This document shows positions 46,878-56,660 of a stretch of DNA of 64,000 nt, piece after piece. Position 1 is the stretch's first letter, and every line of letters begins with the position of its first letter. The stretch comes from Tamarix chinensis. Its lineage: Eukaryota; Streptophyta; Magnoliopsida; Caryophyllales; Tamaricaceae. A program made the translations under genes and the position numbers. The notes beneath the pieces are model-generated. The model was not told the DNA's origin. It saw only the letters and a list, made by a program, of their open reading frames with translations, and did not search any database. The DNA is taken from contig CM060171.1 in NCBI GenBank assembly GCA_030549775.1, forward strand, positions 144,542,859 through 144,606,858. The letters run 5' to 3'.

Positions 46878-48598
46878 GTCACCTATCTGGATAGCCAATA
46901 AATGAGTCGGTGATATATTAGACCTACATATGACTAGGTGTGCTGCATGGGAGAGGAGGCTACAACTCAAATGGTTGTTCCTTTCTAGGCTCTACGGCTC
47001 ATTTGGCTATTGATGGTCATTAGATACTTACCATATGGCAGGTCATACCATTCATCTTCTCCATCTGATCCTCTCACCCTTCAATTTTTAGTGTTTAAAG
47101 GTCAAGGTTAAAAAAAACTACAAAAATACTAATTTTAATTGATATACTCAACTAATTTTATACTCAACTAATTTTAACAAATAACTCATCAAAATTAAAA
47201 AAAATCAAAGATTAAAGCCAACACTTACATGCATGGTCGAATATACTAATTTCTACCAAAAAATTACCAACCGATAAAATAAATATGGCACTATCCTTGA
47301 GGATGATGATTGAATGCAAAGTTGGTGGATGATTGTTGTTTTTATCTTCTTTGAGTTGAAGGAAATGATAAATAAAAAAAGGAGGAAAAATAGGGAGAAT
47401 AGAGAAGGAAATTTGGGAGGGGGTGAAAACGAAAGGCAAGTAGAAAATGAGATGGGGTGCAGGAGTGTGTATTTAGATAGAAGGTCATTTATTGAGAGGC
47501 ATTCTAATACAGAATAACGTTATTAGAAGAACAATCGTATGCTTATAGTAGTAATATTAAATAATGTTCGAACTTGGAAGTGGTATAATATAACATATGC
47601 CATCCATTTTACTGTATACAATTTATATATTTTTTTAATAATATTAGTTATTTAATAAAAACTATCAACATTTAAATGTTTTACTTTCAATTCTAATCTT
47701 ATGTTGTTCATTTTCAAATTAAACGAGTAAAGAGTCTTTAATGTAACTAGTTTTGCGAGTTAACATTAGGATTGAATTATAAACAACAAAAAAAAATGTA
47801 TAACGTAATATAATGTAACTAAATAACATTATGCAAACAAACTTTTTGAATGTAAAAATATATAATTTCATGTATTTTAGCTTTTTAACGTCATAATTTT
47901 AATGTTTGGAGTATAAAAAAAATAGTGTTAATCAATAATAAAGAAATATTTTTACATTTGAGTATAATTTTATTGAACTTTTAGAATAAAAGGAGTAATA
48001 AAATAAAATATATTATGTTTTAATGGTTATAAATAGATTCAACTGGCGTCGTTCAAATTTTATCAACATGTGAGTTGAATTCATATCTATCTATAGTTAA
48101 TAAATTGAATAAAGTAGACATGTAAATAAATAATTACTTAAATGGTGAAATCATATAATATATTGAATACATATGGTTCTCATGCCTATTCTATGTAACA
48201 GCTAAAATTATATATAATGTAATAAATATGAATCAAAGAACATTATATTTTGTCGGTAGACCATTATTTGCTCCGAAAGCAAATATTTATTTAAGCTGAA
48301 ATTTTGTCAGTTAGAGTGGAAATTTCAAAACTCAAGTTATTTTTTTCCCTTCACATCCTAAGCTCGTAGAGCATTTTTCAAAATTCATACAAAATCAATA
48401 ATTAAACTAAGTGCTACAACTTTCAAAAATAACATTTTTTTTGTATGATCTTTCTTAGCGGACAATCTACATATAGTATAAAACAAGGTACGCCACTCTG
48501 AATAAACCTATATACCTTTTTGAGGTTCAGTTTGCCGTTACCACACCGGTGATGCCCGATACGAACTTCATTCATTAGTATGTATATATATATACATA
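46878..48598. other. No gene recognised
   Basis: AT-rich DNA with a short duplicated ATACTCAACTAATTTT (about 47142-47177). The purine-rich open frame at 47314-47517 shows no domain. The stretch ends in a (TA)n run at 48583-48594. Confidence 0.55.
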
Positions 48599-48739
48599 GG
48601 AGAAGGGTCTCATACAAACTTTTATTAACATATAAACATATGAACCAATCTTATCCATTATATCAAAATTTAATCAACATTCAAGATTTTATTAATACCA
48701 AACCAAAAAACTAACCTAAACCTATATCCAAACCAAATA

Positions 48740-49012
48740 TCCAAACCTCTAAAACCATAAACTATACAAACCCTAAACCCTAAACCCCAAACCCTAAACC
48801 CTCTAAACCCCAAATCCTAAACCCTCTAAACCCCAAACCCTAAACCCTAAACCCCAAACCCAAAACCATCCAAACACTAAACCCTAAACCCTCTAAACCC
48901 TAAACCCCAAACCTAAAATCCTAAACCCCAAATCCCAAACCCTAAACCTCAAAACCTAAACCTTAACCCCTCTAAACCCCAAACCCTAAACCATCTAAAC
49001 CTAAACCCAAAA
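48740..49012 (-). repeat. Interstitial telomere-like array (CCCTAAA), short
   Basis: Roughly 270 bp of CCCTAAAC, CCCCAAAC and CCCTCTAAAC words, C-rich strand on plus. Seven-base units are mixed with 8-10-base variants, so this is a degenerate internal array, not a functional chromosome end. Confidence 0.9.
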
Positions 49013-49489
49013 TCTCAATATAACTAATCCAACCAAGACGCAGCTTAAAACCGATTCATATGCTGAATCCTAACACACCGTTACGCTTTTACCATCTTCA
49101 CATTGAAATGCCTCCATACTGCCATATGCAAATGTACAACGTCAGATCAGCGACTAACGAGTATGTAATCCCCCAAAATTTTTGAAAACCTATAATTTAA
49201 TAAATAACTTTTATTTGAAATAAATTAGCTTTTAAAATTATTTAATTTAATTATTTTATGGATTTTTGAGTATATAAATTTGGACAGAAATATTTAGTAA
49301 ATTAAAATAGATATTTTGTTATTTTATCATGCTATTTTTATTTAAATAATTTTCCAAACTAATATTTTACTAACTTTATCCTTTTTAAACTAATATATTA
49401 GATTATAATGAATTAAATTATTAAATTAAATAATTTATCAAGAATATTATATTTTATGATTTTATAAATTAATTTATTTTATTTTCCCT

Positions 49490-50760
49490 ATTTTCTCATT
49501 TTCCCTTTTTTTCCCTTTTTCCCTTTTTCCCATTTTCCCTTTTTCTTCTTTTCTTTTCCCTTTTCTTCCCTTGGGCTGCCGCATCAGGCCAGCCCCTCCC
49601 TTGCGCACTAGGCCACCGGCCCATCTCCCCTCTCTCTTCCTCCCTCTCTCGCGCGGCCCGTTTTTGCCTTCTTCCCCTCGCCCGTGCATCGCAGCCCAGA
49701 TTTTCTTTTCTCCCCCGACCGGGCCGGCTCAGCCTTATTTCCTTTCCCTTCGACCAGCCGGCTTCTTTCTTCTTCTTCTTCCTTTTTCATCGCCGCCCCT
49801 GCCCGACACCTTGCGCACGCCTGACCACCACATGCAGTTGCCATCCTAACCACCCCTGCCTCTCTCTCTCTCTATCTCTCTCCCCCATACTTTTCTTTCC
49901 TATTTCAAACCAAATAAGAATTTCTGTTCTAAGGCTTCAGAACCCTCCATCCATGCCTGACTTCTTTCCTCTTCTTCTCCCTTCACCTCCCTGTCACCCG
50001 ACCACCATCTGCCACCCTACAACCTGCCCTGGCCGGCCACCTACTCCCCTCTGCCTCCTCTTATTTTTCTTCATCCCTCCTTGCCTCATCCTACTCATAT
50101 TTTCGAGCCCTCTTTCCCTTCCCCGATTCTTTTCTCTCATTTTCTCCTCCTCCCCATTCTTCCTTGGTTTTTGCACGCCGCTGCCGACCGCCGCACCAAC
50201 CCCTACGCCACCTTCTCCCACCCTATACCTCAGCCCTGCACCACCACGAGACCACCCAAGCCACCCTCAAGCCCCTACCGTTCCTCCCTTCTCCACCTCT
50301 TCTTTTTCTCCCCACTTTTCTCCCTTATCACCAAGCCACCTGCAACCGCCCCGTCTCCGCTGTGTCGGCCACCTCTGCCGCCACCAAAACCACCAATCCA
50401 CACCATACAACCTCCTCTACCACCCCCACACCTTCTTTTCCCGAAACCAACCCCTTCACTCCTCCATTTTCCCCCTCTCTTTTCCTTCCTTCTCAGCCAT
50501 GCCCAGCCGACAGCCATCTTTGCCGCCTTGCTGCCGCCGCCCTTCGCCGCCGTGAAACCATCCCCAGCCTCCACCTACACCCCCTCTTCACTTCTTCACC
50601 CTTACCTTGCCTCCAATCCTCCCCCATCTACCTCCTTTTCTAGCCTAAAGTCCCTAAACCGAGCCATCTCTCCTCCCTCCTACCTCATTACCTTCGAACC
50701 CTTTTCTCCCCCTTATTCTGCATGTGGCCCACGTTGTTCATGCAGCGAGAGCTCCAACTT
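49490..50760 (+). other. Pyrimidine-rich zone of the solo LTR
   Basis: About 1.27 kb that is overwhelmingly C and T on the plus strand. Open frames of 99-233 codons occur in several frames on both strands at once, all Pro/Ser/Leu- or Arg/Gly-rich, which indicates composition and not coding. A (TC)n run lies at 49858-49878. The zone sits at the same relative place in sister LTRs, near where transcription would start. Confidence 0.8.
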
Positions 50761-51394
50761 GATTAGGAAGTTATTTATCTAAACTTTGAGGTATATTAAT
50801 AGTTAATTAAAGTGTATTATTATTAAATAATTTTTTTATAAAGTTTTATCCTTTTAATTTCTTACTTCTAACATAATAATTATTGATATTATCTTTGGGT
50901 GTTGAGTTGCTAATTAAGCCTTGAATCCTTAGCTAGGATACCGATAAGGTTCAATTTTTGCTAGATTAAGGTAATCGTTAAACCTCATTTAAACGCATGG
51001 AAAAACGTATGTAGCACATTAGGGATTTTAGTATGATTTTATGCATGTATGTGTTGCCTAGTATGATAATTGTGGTTGCTTATATTGATTGATAAAAAGA
51101 AAAGAAAAAGAAGAAGAAGAAGTGCATGCTAGATTTTGTGCCATGCGTAGAGATGATACTTAAGGAAGGAGTTTGATTATTGATGGAAATGTTAAATGCT
51201 TGTCTATGTTGTATTATGTTGCTAATGCATGAATAATATTATTGTGAGCCTAGGGGTATTTTAGTAATATGCTTATGTAAGTATGTGATCTAATATATGT
51301 ACTTGCTAATGAGTATTATGTTGAATAATGACAATTTGGTGGAGTTAAATGATAAGAATGAAGTGCTAATATTAGTATTTTATGTAGTGGTGGT

Positions 51395-52489
51395 AAATTG
51401 ATAAAAGTGGTGTAATAAAGGGGTTAAGTGGTACTTTTATAAGTGAAAGGGGTATTTTGGAAATTTTGTAATAAAGGGGTATTTTGGTAATTTTGAAAGA
51501 AAAAAGGGTATTATGGTAATTTTTGAGGCAAAAGGGCAATATGGTAATTTTACAAGTAAAAAGGGGTATTGTGGTAATTTTGGTAAGTTTGGAAGTAAAG
51601 TGGTAAAATATTAATTTTATAAGTAAAGGGGTATTATGGTAATTTTGGGAGTAAAGGGTAATGTGGTAATTTTGGAAAAGAAGGGCAAAATGGTAATTTT
51701 TTAAGGAAAGATAAAAATGGTAATTTTGGATGTAAAAGGGTAAAATAGTAAATTGTAAAGAAAAAGGGGTATTATGGTAATTTTATAAGCAAAAGGGTAT
51801 TGTGGGAATTTTGTAAATAAAATGATATTATGGTAATTTGGAAGTAAGGGATAGAAGGGTAATTTTGTAAATTAAAAGGATATTTATGGCACACTTGGGA
51901 GTAAGGGGTAACTTGGTAATAATGATAACGACAAAGGATAAATTGGTAATTAAATTATGATTATAAAAGGGTAATCGGAAAGTTATGATAATAGAGAAGG
52001 GTAATTTGGTAAATTAGCCAAAAAAGGGCATTATGGTAATTTTAATAATGGAGAAGGGCAATATAGTAATTTTAAGAATGGAGAAGAGTAAATTAATAAT
52101 TATAAATATGGAGAAGGGTAAATTAATAATTATAAATATGGAGAAGGGTAAATTGGTAATTATTTAACCAACTAAATGGGCAAAATAGTAATCATGATAA
52201 TGAAGGAGGGTAATTTGGTAATTTATCCAACTCAAGGGCAATTTAGTAATTATAACAAAGGAGAAGGGCAATTTGGTAATCTAACCAACCAAAAAGGGAA
52301 ATATGCTAAGGTTAATAGTTATGAGGGGTGAATGGTGATCTAAAAAGCGTAGGAGATAACTTGGTAACCTAAAACGAGTAAGGGGTAATTTGATAATTAT
52401 GCAACCTGAAGGGCAATAGGATAATTTGTCAAGTAAGGAAGGGATGACTTAGCGATTATATAAGTAAGGAGTAAATAAGTAATTTATAC
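51395..52489 (+). repeat. GGGTAATATGGTAATTTTGG minisatellite, about 1.1 kb
   Basis: At least 25 units of about 25-35 bp with the form AAAGGGTAWTATGGTAATTTTNNAAGTA. Later units (from about 52020) shift to GGAGAAGGGTAAATTGGTAATTAT. The core runs GGGYA..TGGTAAT. Sister LTRs have at most one copy (for example GGGTATTTTGGTCAA at 6584-6598), so the array arose by expansion within this LTR. Confidence 0.92.
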
Positions 52490-53189
52490 CTAACATGTCG
52501 TTGCGATTGAGGAATTTCATAATATGATTCAAATAATGTTAATTAGCAAGGTAAGAATATTTGATAACTAGTAAGTATCACGAGAACAAATCCTAACTCG
52601 GAGTTAGATGAGATTCTGATGGCCTTAATGTTTTCTCTGTGATATCCTAGAAAATTGTCTTAATAAGAAATGACTAATGATATCAAAACGATTGAAAGTG
52701 AATAAGTATTTGGTTATTGTGCTTTTTGGTGATCACCTTAATTAAGACACTAATACTTAAAGTGAAAGACCTTGAGATTGGGAATGGTGACTCTTTAGGG
52801 GTCGCTACCCTAAAGACGTGATTTAGTTCATGATTATTCTGGTATTTGCTGGTGTGCCTTTGTGCCCTAGCCAGGCCCTATATCTTACTCTATCTAGCTC
52901 TACGGACCTAGTTAGGGGGTATACATACTTATGGATTAGGTGTCCTTGTCCGTAGGGTACTGAGTAGCTTTATGCACCAGTACGACCAGGGTATCTTTGC
53001 GTCCCTAGGTTCCTGGTTGAAGGGTACTGAGTAGCTTGTATGCACCGGTACGACCGGTGTACCTTTGTGTCCCGGGTTCTTGATCTCCCGTCCGAGGCAA
53101 ATAAATATAATTGTTGTGGTGATTAAAGAAAGGAAAAACACTAATTACAAAAGTGAAAGATTAATGAGCCAGGCACTGTTGACTTATGA

Positions 53190-53640
53190 TATTGAGTACC
53201 GATCCACCGGTTATAATAGTGGCCCAGGAGCGTGTTGCCCTGGTAAGTGATTATGAGTACCGATCCACCAGATATAATAGTGGCCCAAGAGCGTGTTGCC
53301 CTGGCAAGTGATTATAAGTACCGATCCACCGGATATAATAGTGGCCCAAAAGCGTGTTGCCCTGGATGATGATGATATGTATTCCGATCCACCAGCTAAA
53401 ATAGTGGGGGTCCCGAGCTCAACAAAACAAGCATTGGATGTGAATAAATTATGGAAAGATATTAATCACTTATAGTGGAACACCTTGTGAGTCGGGGCCA
53501 GACCGGTCCACCGACGAATAATAGTGGCCAGGAGCGTTCTGCCCTGGAGACCGATCCACCGGCAATAATAGTGGTCAGGAGCGTTCGGCCCTGTATGTAT
53601 TCCGGTCCACCGGCTATAATAGTGGGGTTCCCGCACTCAC
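53190..53640 (+). repeat. 61-bp tandem repeat with CCACCGG..ATAATAGTGG dyad
   Basis: Three near-perfect 61-bp units begin at 53194, 53255 and 53316 (R-AGTACCGATCCACCRG ... AATAGTGGCCCA, then GCGTGTTGCCCTGG). Looser copies follow at about 53379, 53501, 53549 and 53600. Each carries CCAC and GTGG arms. Confidence 0.92.
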
Positions 53641-54370
53641 TTGGATATAACGAGATAAATGATTGAATAATGATGGACTAATGGCTTAAGGCCCAAAAGT
53701 ATCGATCGTACCTTATAACTTGTTGATATGTGGCAGCCTTGTTATATATGTGATTGTTATGTATGCACCTCTCATTACATATGTCTATAGCTTGCATTAT
53801 GTGTTGCATTGCGGACCTATTTTTAAGTGTGATATTAAAGGGTTATTCAGTACCATAGTACTGAAAGGTTTCCTTCGTGGGGCCCCTGCCTATTCAATGG
53901 GCAGTGCCCCTTGCAGGTCTTTTCAGGTGCTACTCAAGTAGGCTACGGGAAAGAGAGTAAGGAATTATCCAGAACCGTTTAGTTTTTCTCCTTCTCTTTT
54001 AAATTCTTGGTTTTAATGTTAATGTTGTTAATATAACCACCACTGGTGGATCCTATTCTTGTAAATGATTTGATACGCTACTCTGATTTAAAAATGGATT
54101 GTAAATTGTGTTTTATGCTTTTAGCCTTAGCACTTAGTACTGGAACGGTAGGAGTGAACCGGTCTGGTACTAAGTATGGCGGTAATATCCCCAAGATTCA
54201 CGATTTTATAATTTGCTTCCGCTAACTCTTTCCAATAAAACGAAATTTTTCAGTAGTGAATTTTGGGGGTGTTACAGTGTATCTTTTCTTACCTCCAGAT
54301 GAAAAGACTGTACATCATAATCAATCCTTAGCGCTGCAGAGAGTTGTAGCATCAGTGACATAGAAAAGTT

Positions 54371-55384
54371 CCTAAACCCTAAACCCTCTAAACCACAAAC
54401 CCCCAAACCCTAAACCCTCTAAACCCCAAACAATAAACCCTAAACCCTCAAAACCATATACCCTAAACCCCAAACCTTAAACACTCTAAACCCTAAACCA
54501 TCAGAACCATAAACCCTAAACCCAAAACCCAAAACCCTCTAACCCATGTAAACCCTAAACCCTAAACCCCAAACCCTAAATCTCACACCCTAAACCCTAA
54601 ACCCTCTAAACCCCAAACCCTAAACCCTAAACCCTATAAACCCCAAACCCTAAACCCTATAACCCCCAAACCCTAAACCCTAAACCCTATAAACCCCACA
54701 CCCTAAACCCTAAACCCCAAACCCCAAACCTAAACCTAAACCCTAAACCGTCCAAACCCTAAACTTTAAACCCTAAACCTCAAACCCTAAACCCTAAACC
54801 CTAAACCCCAAACCATGAACCCTAAACCCCAAACCCTAAACCTAAACCCCAAACCCTGAACCCTAAACACTAAACCATAAACCATAAACCATAAACCCAT
54901 ACCCTAAACCCTAAACCCTCAAAACCCCAAACCCCAAACCCCAAACCCTAAACCCAAAACCTAAACCATAACCCCTAAACCATAAACCCTTAACCACAAA
55001 CCCTAAACCCTAAACCCCAAACCCTAAACCATCTAAACCATAAACCTTAAACCCTAAACCCTCTAAACCATAAACCCTAAACCCTCTAAACCCCAAACCA
55101 TAAACCCTCCAAGCCCTAAACCATAAACCCCAAACCCTAAACCCTAAACCTAAATCCCAAACCCAAACCCCAAACCCTAAACCCTCCAAACCCTAAACCA
55201 TAAACCCTATAAACCATAAACCCAAAACCCTCTAAACTCTAAACCTCTAAACCCTAAACCCCAAACCCTTTAAACCCTACACCCTAAACCCTAAACCCTA
55301 AACCCTCTAAAACCTAAACCCAAACCCTCTAAACCCTTAACACTAAACCCCCAAACCCTAAACCCTAAACTATAAACCCTAAAT
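54371..55384 (-). repeat. Interstitial telomere-like array (CCCTAAA), about 1 kb
   Basis: About 1 kb of CCCTAAA, CCCCAAA, CCCTCTAAA and CCATAAA words in the same orientation as the array at 48740. Short stretches of perfect seven-base units (for example 54596-54640) are mixed with variants. The array is flanked by non-telomeric DNA on both sides. Confidence 0.93.
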
Positions 55385-56309
55385 CGTCTTGTGCACAACC
55401 TTGTTGGTGAACTGTCTTTGCGTAAGACTAATTCCTTACAGAGGAGTCACGTAACTACATGTAATTCCTAAACCCGGGCTAACAAACAAAAGAAATAAGC
55501 GACAACATTAGCCATATAATAATACCGACCCAAAGATAAATCAGCAAAGATACAACCACCTAGAAAAAATACAACATTATTAATCAGACTAACATACAAC
55601 CACCCAAAGATACAACATTACTCTGATTATAACTAATCAGAGTATTGACAATACAACAACAACAAAAAACAATCAACAAACAACAAACATAAATCAGCAA
55701 ACAATAGAAAAAAAATGTCAAACACCAACAGAAAATAATAAATAAAGGACAAATCACTTGGTAAAAAAAATTTCAAGCTAATGCTGGATGTTGCTGATAA
55801 TGGTGAATATCGAACAAGAAACAAATATTCAGACATAAATCGGTAATACAGCACCATACCAGCATATACTATGCAAAATATACAGCAAATTGACAACAAT
55901 CCCTTCGAAAAACCATACCAATCAGTACATAAATTAAATCCAAAATAAATAAAATCAGTCTACAATACCAGAAAAATCAGCACAAAAATCAAATTAAAGA
56001 TGAGCAATCGCACAACAATAGCCAAATCATGCAAACAAATTCACGAATTGGAGGAGAAAGTTCGAAATTATACCGAAGGTGTGCATTGAGATGGTGATCA
56101 GGGAGGTTGCGCTGGACTGCTGCGTTGGTTGTTCTAGCTGCAGCAACGTTGGAGGTCTTACTCAGGTTGTGCTACCACTGTGCTGCTCCACTGGTGGTGC
56201 TTGTCCTCGTCCTCGGTGTGGCGGAATAGTGTAGTGGCAGTTGAAGTCAAGAGGGGGTAGAGGAAGGTTGAAGAATGGAGGAGATGAAGTCTGGTCGAAG
56301 TGAACTGGG
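55385..56309. other. A/C-rich and unique DNA inside the composite element
   Basis: About 55490-56040 is rich in AACAAC/ACAACCA words; the minus-strand frame at 55633-55899 (Leu/Phe-rich) reflects this. No domain recognised. The part from 56040 to 56309 becomes G-rich toward the minisatellite. Confidence 0.5.
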
Positions 56310-56450
56310 GCAGAAATGGAGATAGAGAGAGGGAGACGAGAGGTGCGATGGAGAGAGGGAGATGGGAAGTGCGATGGAGAGAGGGAGACGGGAGGTGCGA
56401 TGGGAGAGAGGGAGACGGGAGGTGCGATGAAGAGAGGGAGACGGATGCGA
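56310..56450 (+). repeat. Purine-rich minisatellite, about 27-30 bp unit
   Basis: Four to five units of GAGAGAGGGAGACGGGAGGTGCGATG-type sequence, starting at about 56320, 56349, 56378, 56407 and 56432. It makes multiple overlapping open frames on both strands (56158-56547), which I do not call. A second small GAGGCAGACA repeat follows (56477-56515). Confidence 0.9.
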
Positions 56451-56634
56451 ATGGAGGGTCGTGGAGTCGGGACAAAGAGGCAGACAAGGGGTGAGACAGA
56501 GAGGCAGACAGGGAGCGTGGAATAAAGAGCCAAACACGGGGATGCATTTTCAGCTGTCTGATATTTTAGATCTAACGGTTGAAAATCTTTCCTATGTTTG
56601 TAAAGTAAAAATAGTTCACATAAGATACTCTTTC

Positions 56635-56660
56635 TATATATATATATATATATATATAAT
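56635..56660 (+). repeat. (TA)n microsatellite at the right end of the composite element
   Basis: Thirteen TA units. A second short run lies at 56721-56731. Confidence 0.95.

Larger units (their letters stand above)
49164..54276 (+). mobile_element. Solo giant LTR, plus strand, 5.1 kb
   Basis: Starts TGTAATCCCCCAAAAT, ends TTTTGGGGGTGTTACA. Flanks GAGTA (49159-49163) and GTGTA (54277-54281) match at four of five bases. The order is AT-rich head, C/T-rich zone (49490-50760), AT-rich middle, a 1.1-kb minisatellite (51395-52489), a 61-bp tandem repeat (53190-53640) and a tail with AGGAGTGAACCGGTCTGGTA and TTGCTTCCGCT. It is the longest and best-preserved member of the family here. It sits within the telomere-like composite element and is therefore younger than it. 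No coding capacity: the 200- and 233-codon frames at 49953-50782 overlap in different frames within C/T-rich DNA. Confidence 0.85.
48599..56634. mobile_element. Candidate composite element with telomere-like arrays and inverted ends
   Basis: Left end GAGAAGGGTCTCATACAAAC (after a (TA)n run, 48583-48594) and right end, read on the minus strand from 56634, GAAAGAGTATCTTATGTGAA (next to (TA)n 56635-56660). Both continue with ATAAACATATGAACCAATCT / ACAAACATAGGAAAGATTTT and TCCATTATATC / AACCGTTAGATC, roughly 60-65% alike over about 65 bp. Between them are two CCCTAAA-type arrays, unique sequence and a solo LTR. Without the LTR it is about 2.9 kb. (TA)n-flanked ends with an A-A-C-C-G-T-T-A-G-A-T-C word are known from non-autonomous plant DNA transposons, but the class is not settled. 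Confidence 0.4.

Noticed and set aside
49953..50782. Overlapping open frames of 200, 159 and 233 codons
   Set aside because: All lie in C/T-rich LTR DNA, are Pro/Ser/Leu-rich, occur in several frames and both strands at once, and have no counterpart in sister LTRs.
53190..53380. CRISPR-like array (regular 61-bp repeats)
   Set aside because: The whole unit repeats, with no unique spacers; plant LTR context; no cas genes.
54371..55384. A real chromosome end
   Set aside because: The CCCTAAA array is degenerate and non-telomeric DNA continues for 8.6 kb on its far side, so it is interstitial.
56158..56547. Minus-strand frames up to 129 codons rich in Ser, Pro and Leu
   Set aside because: Translation of a purine-rich minisatellite in several frames.
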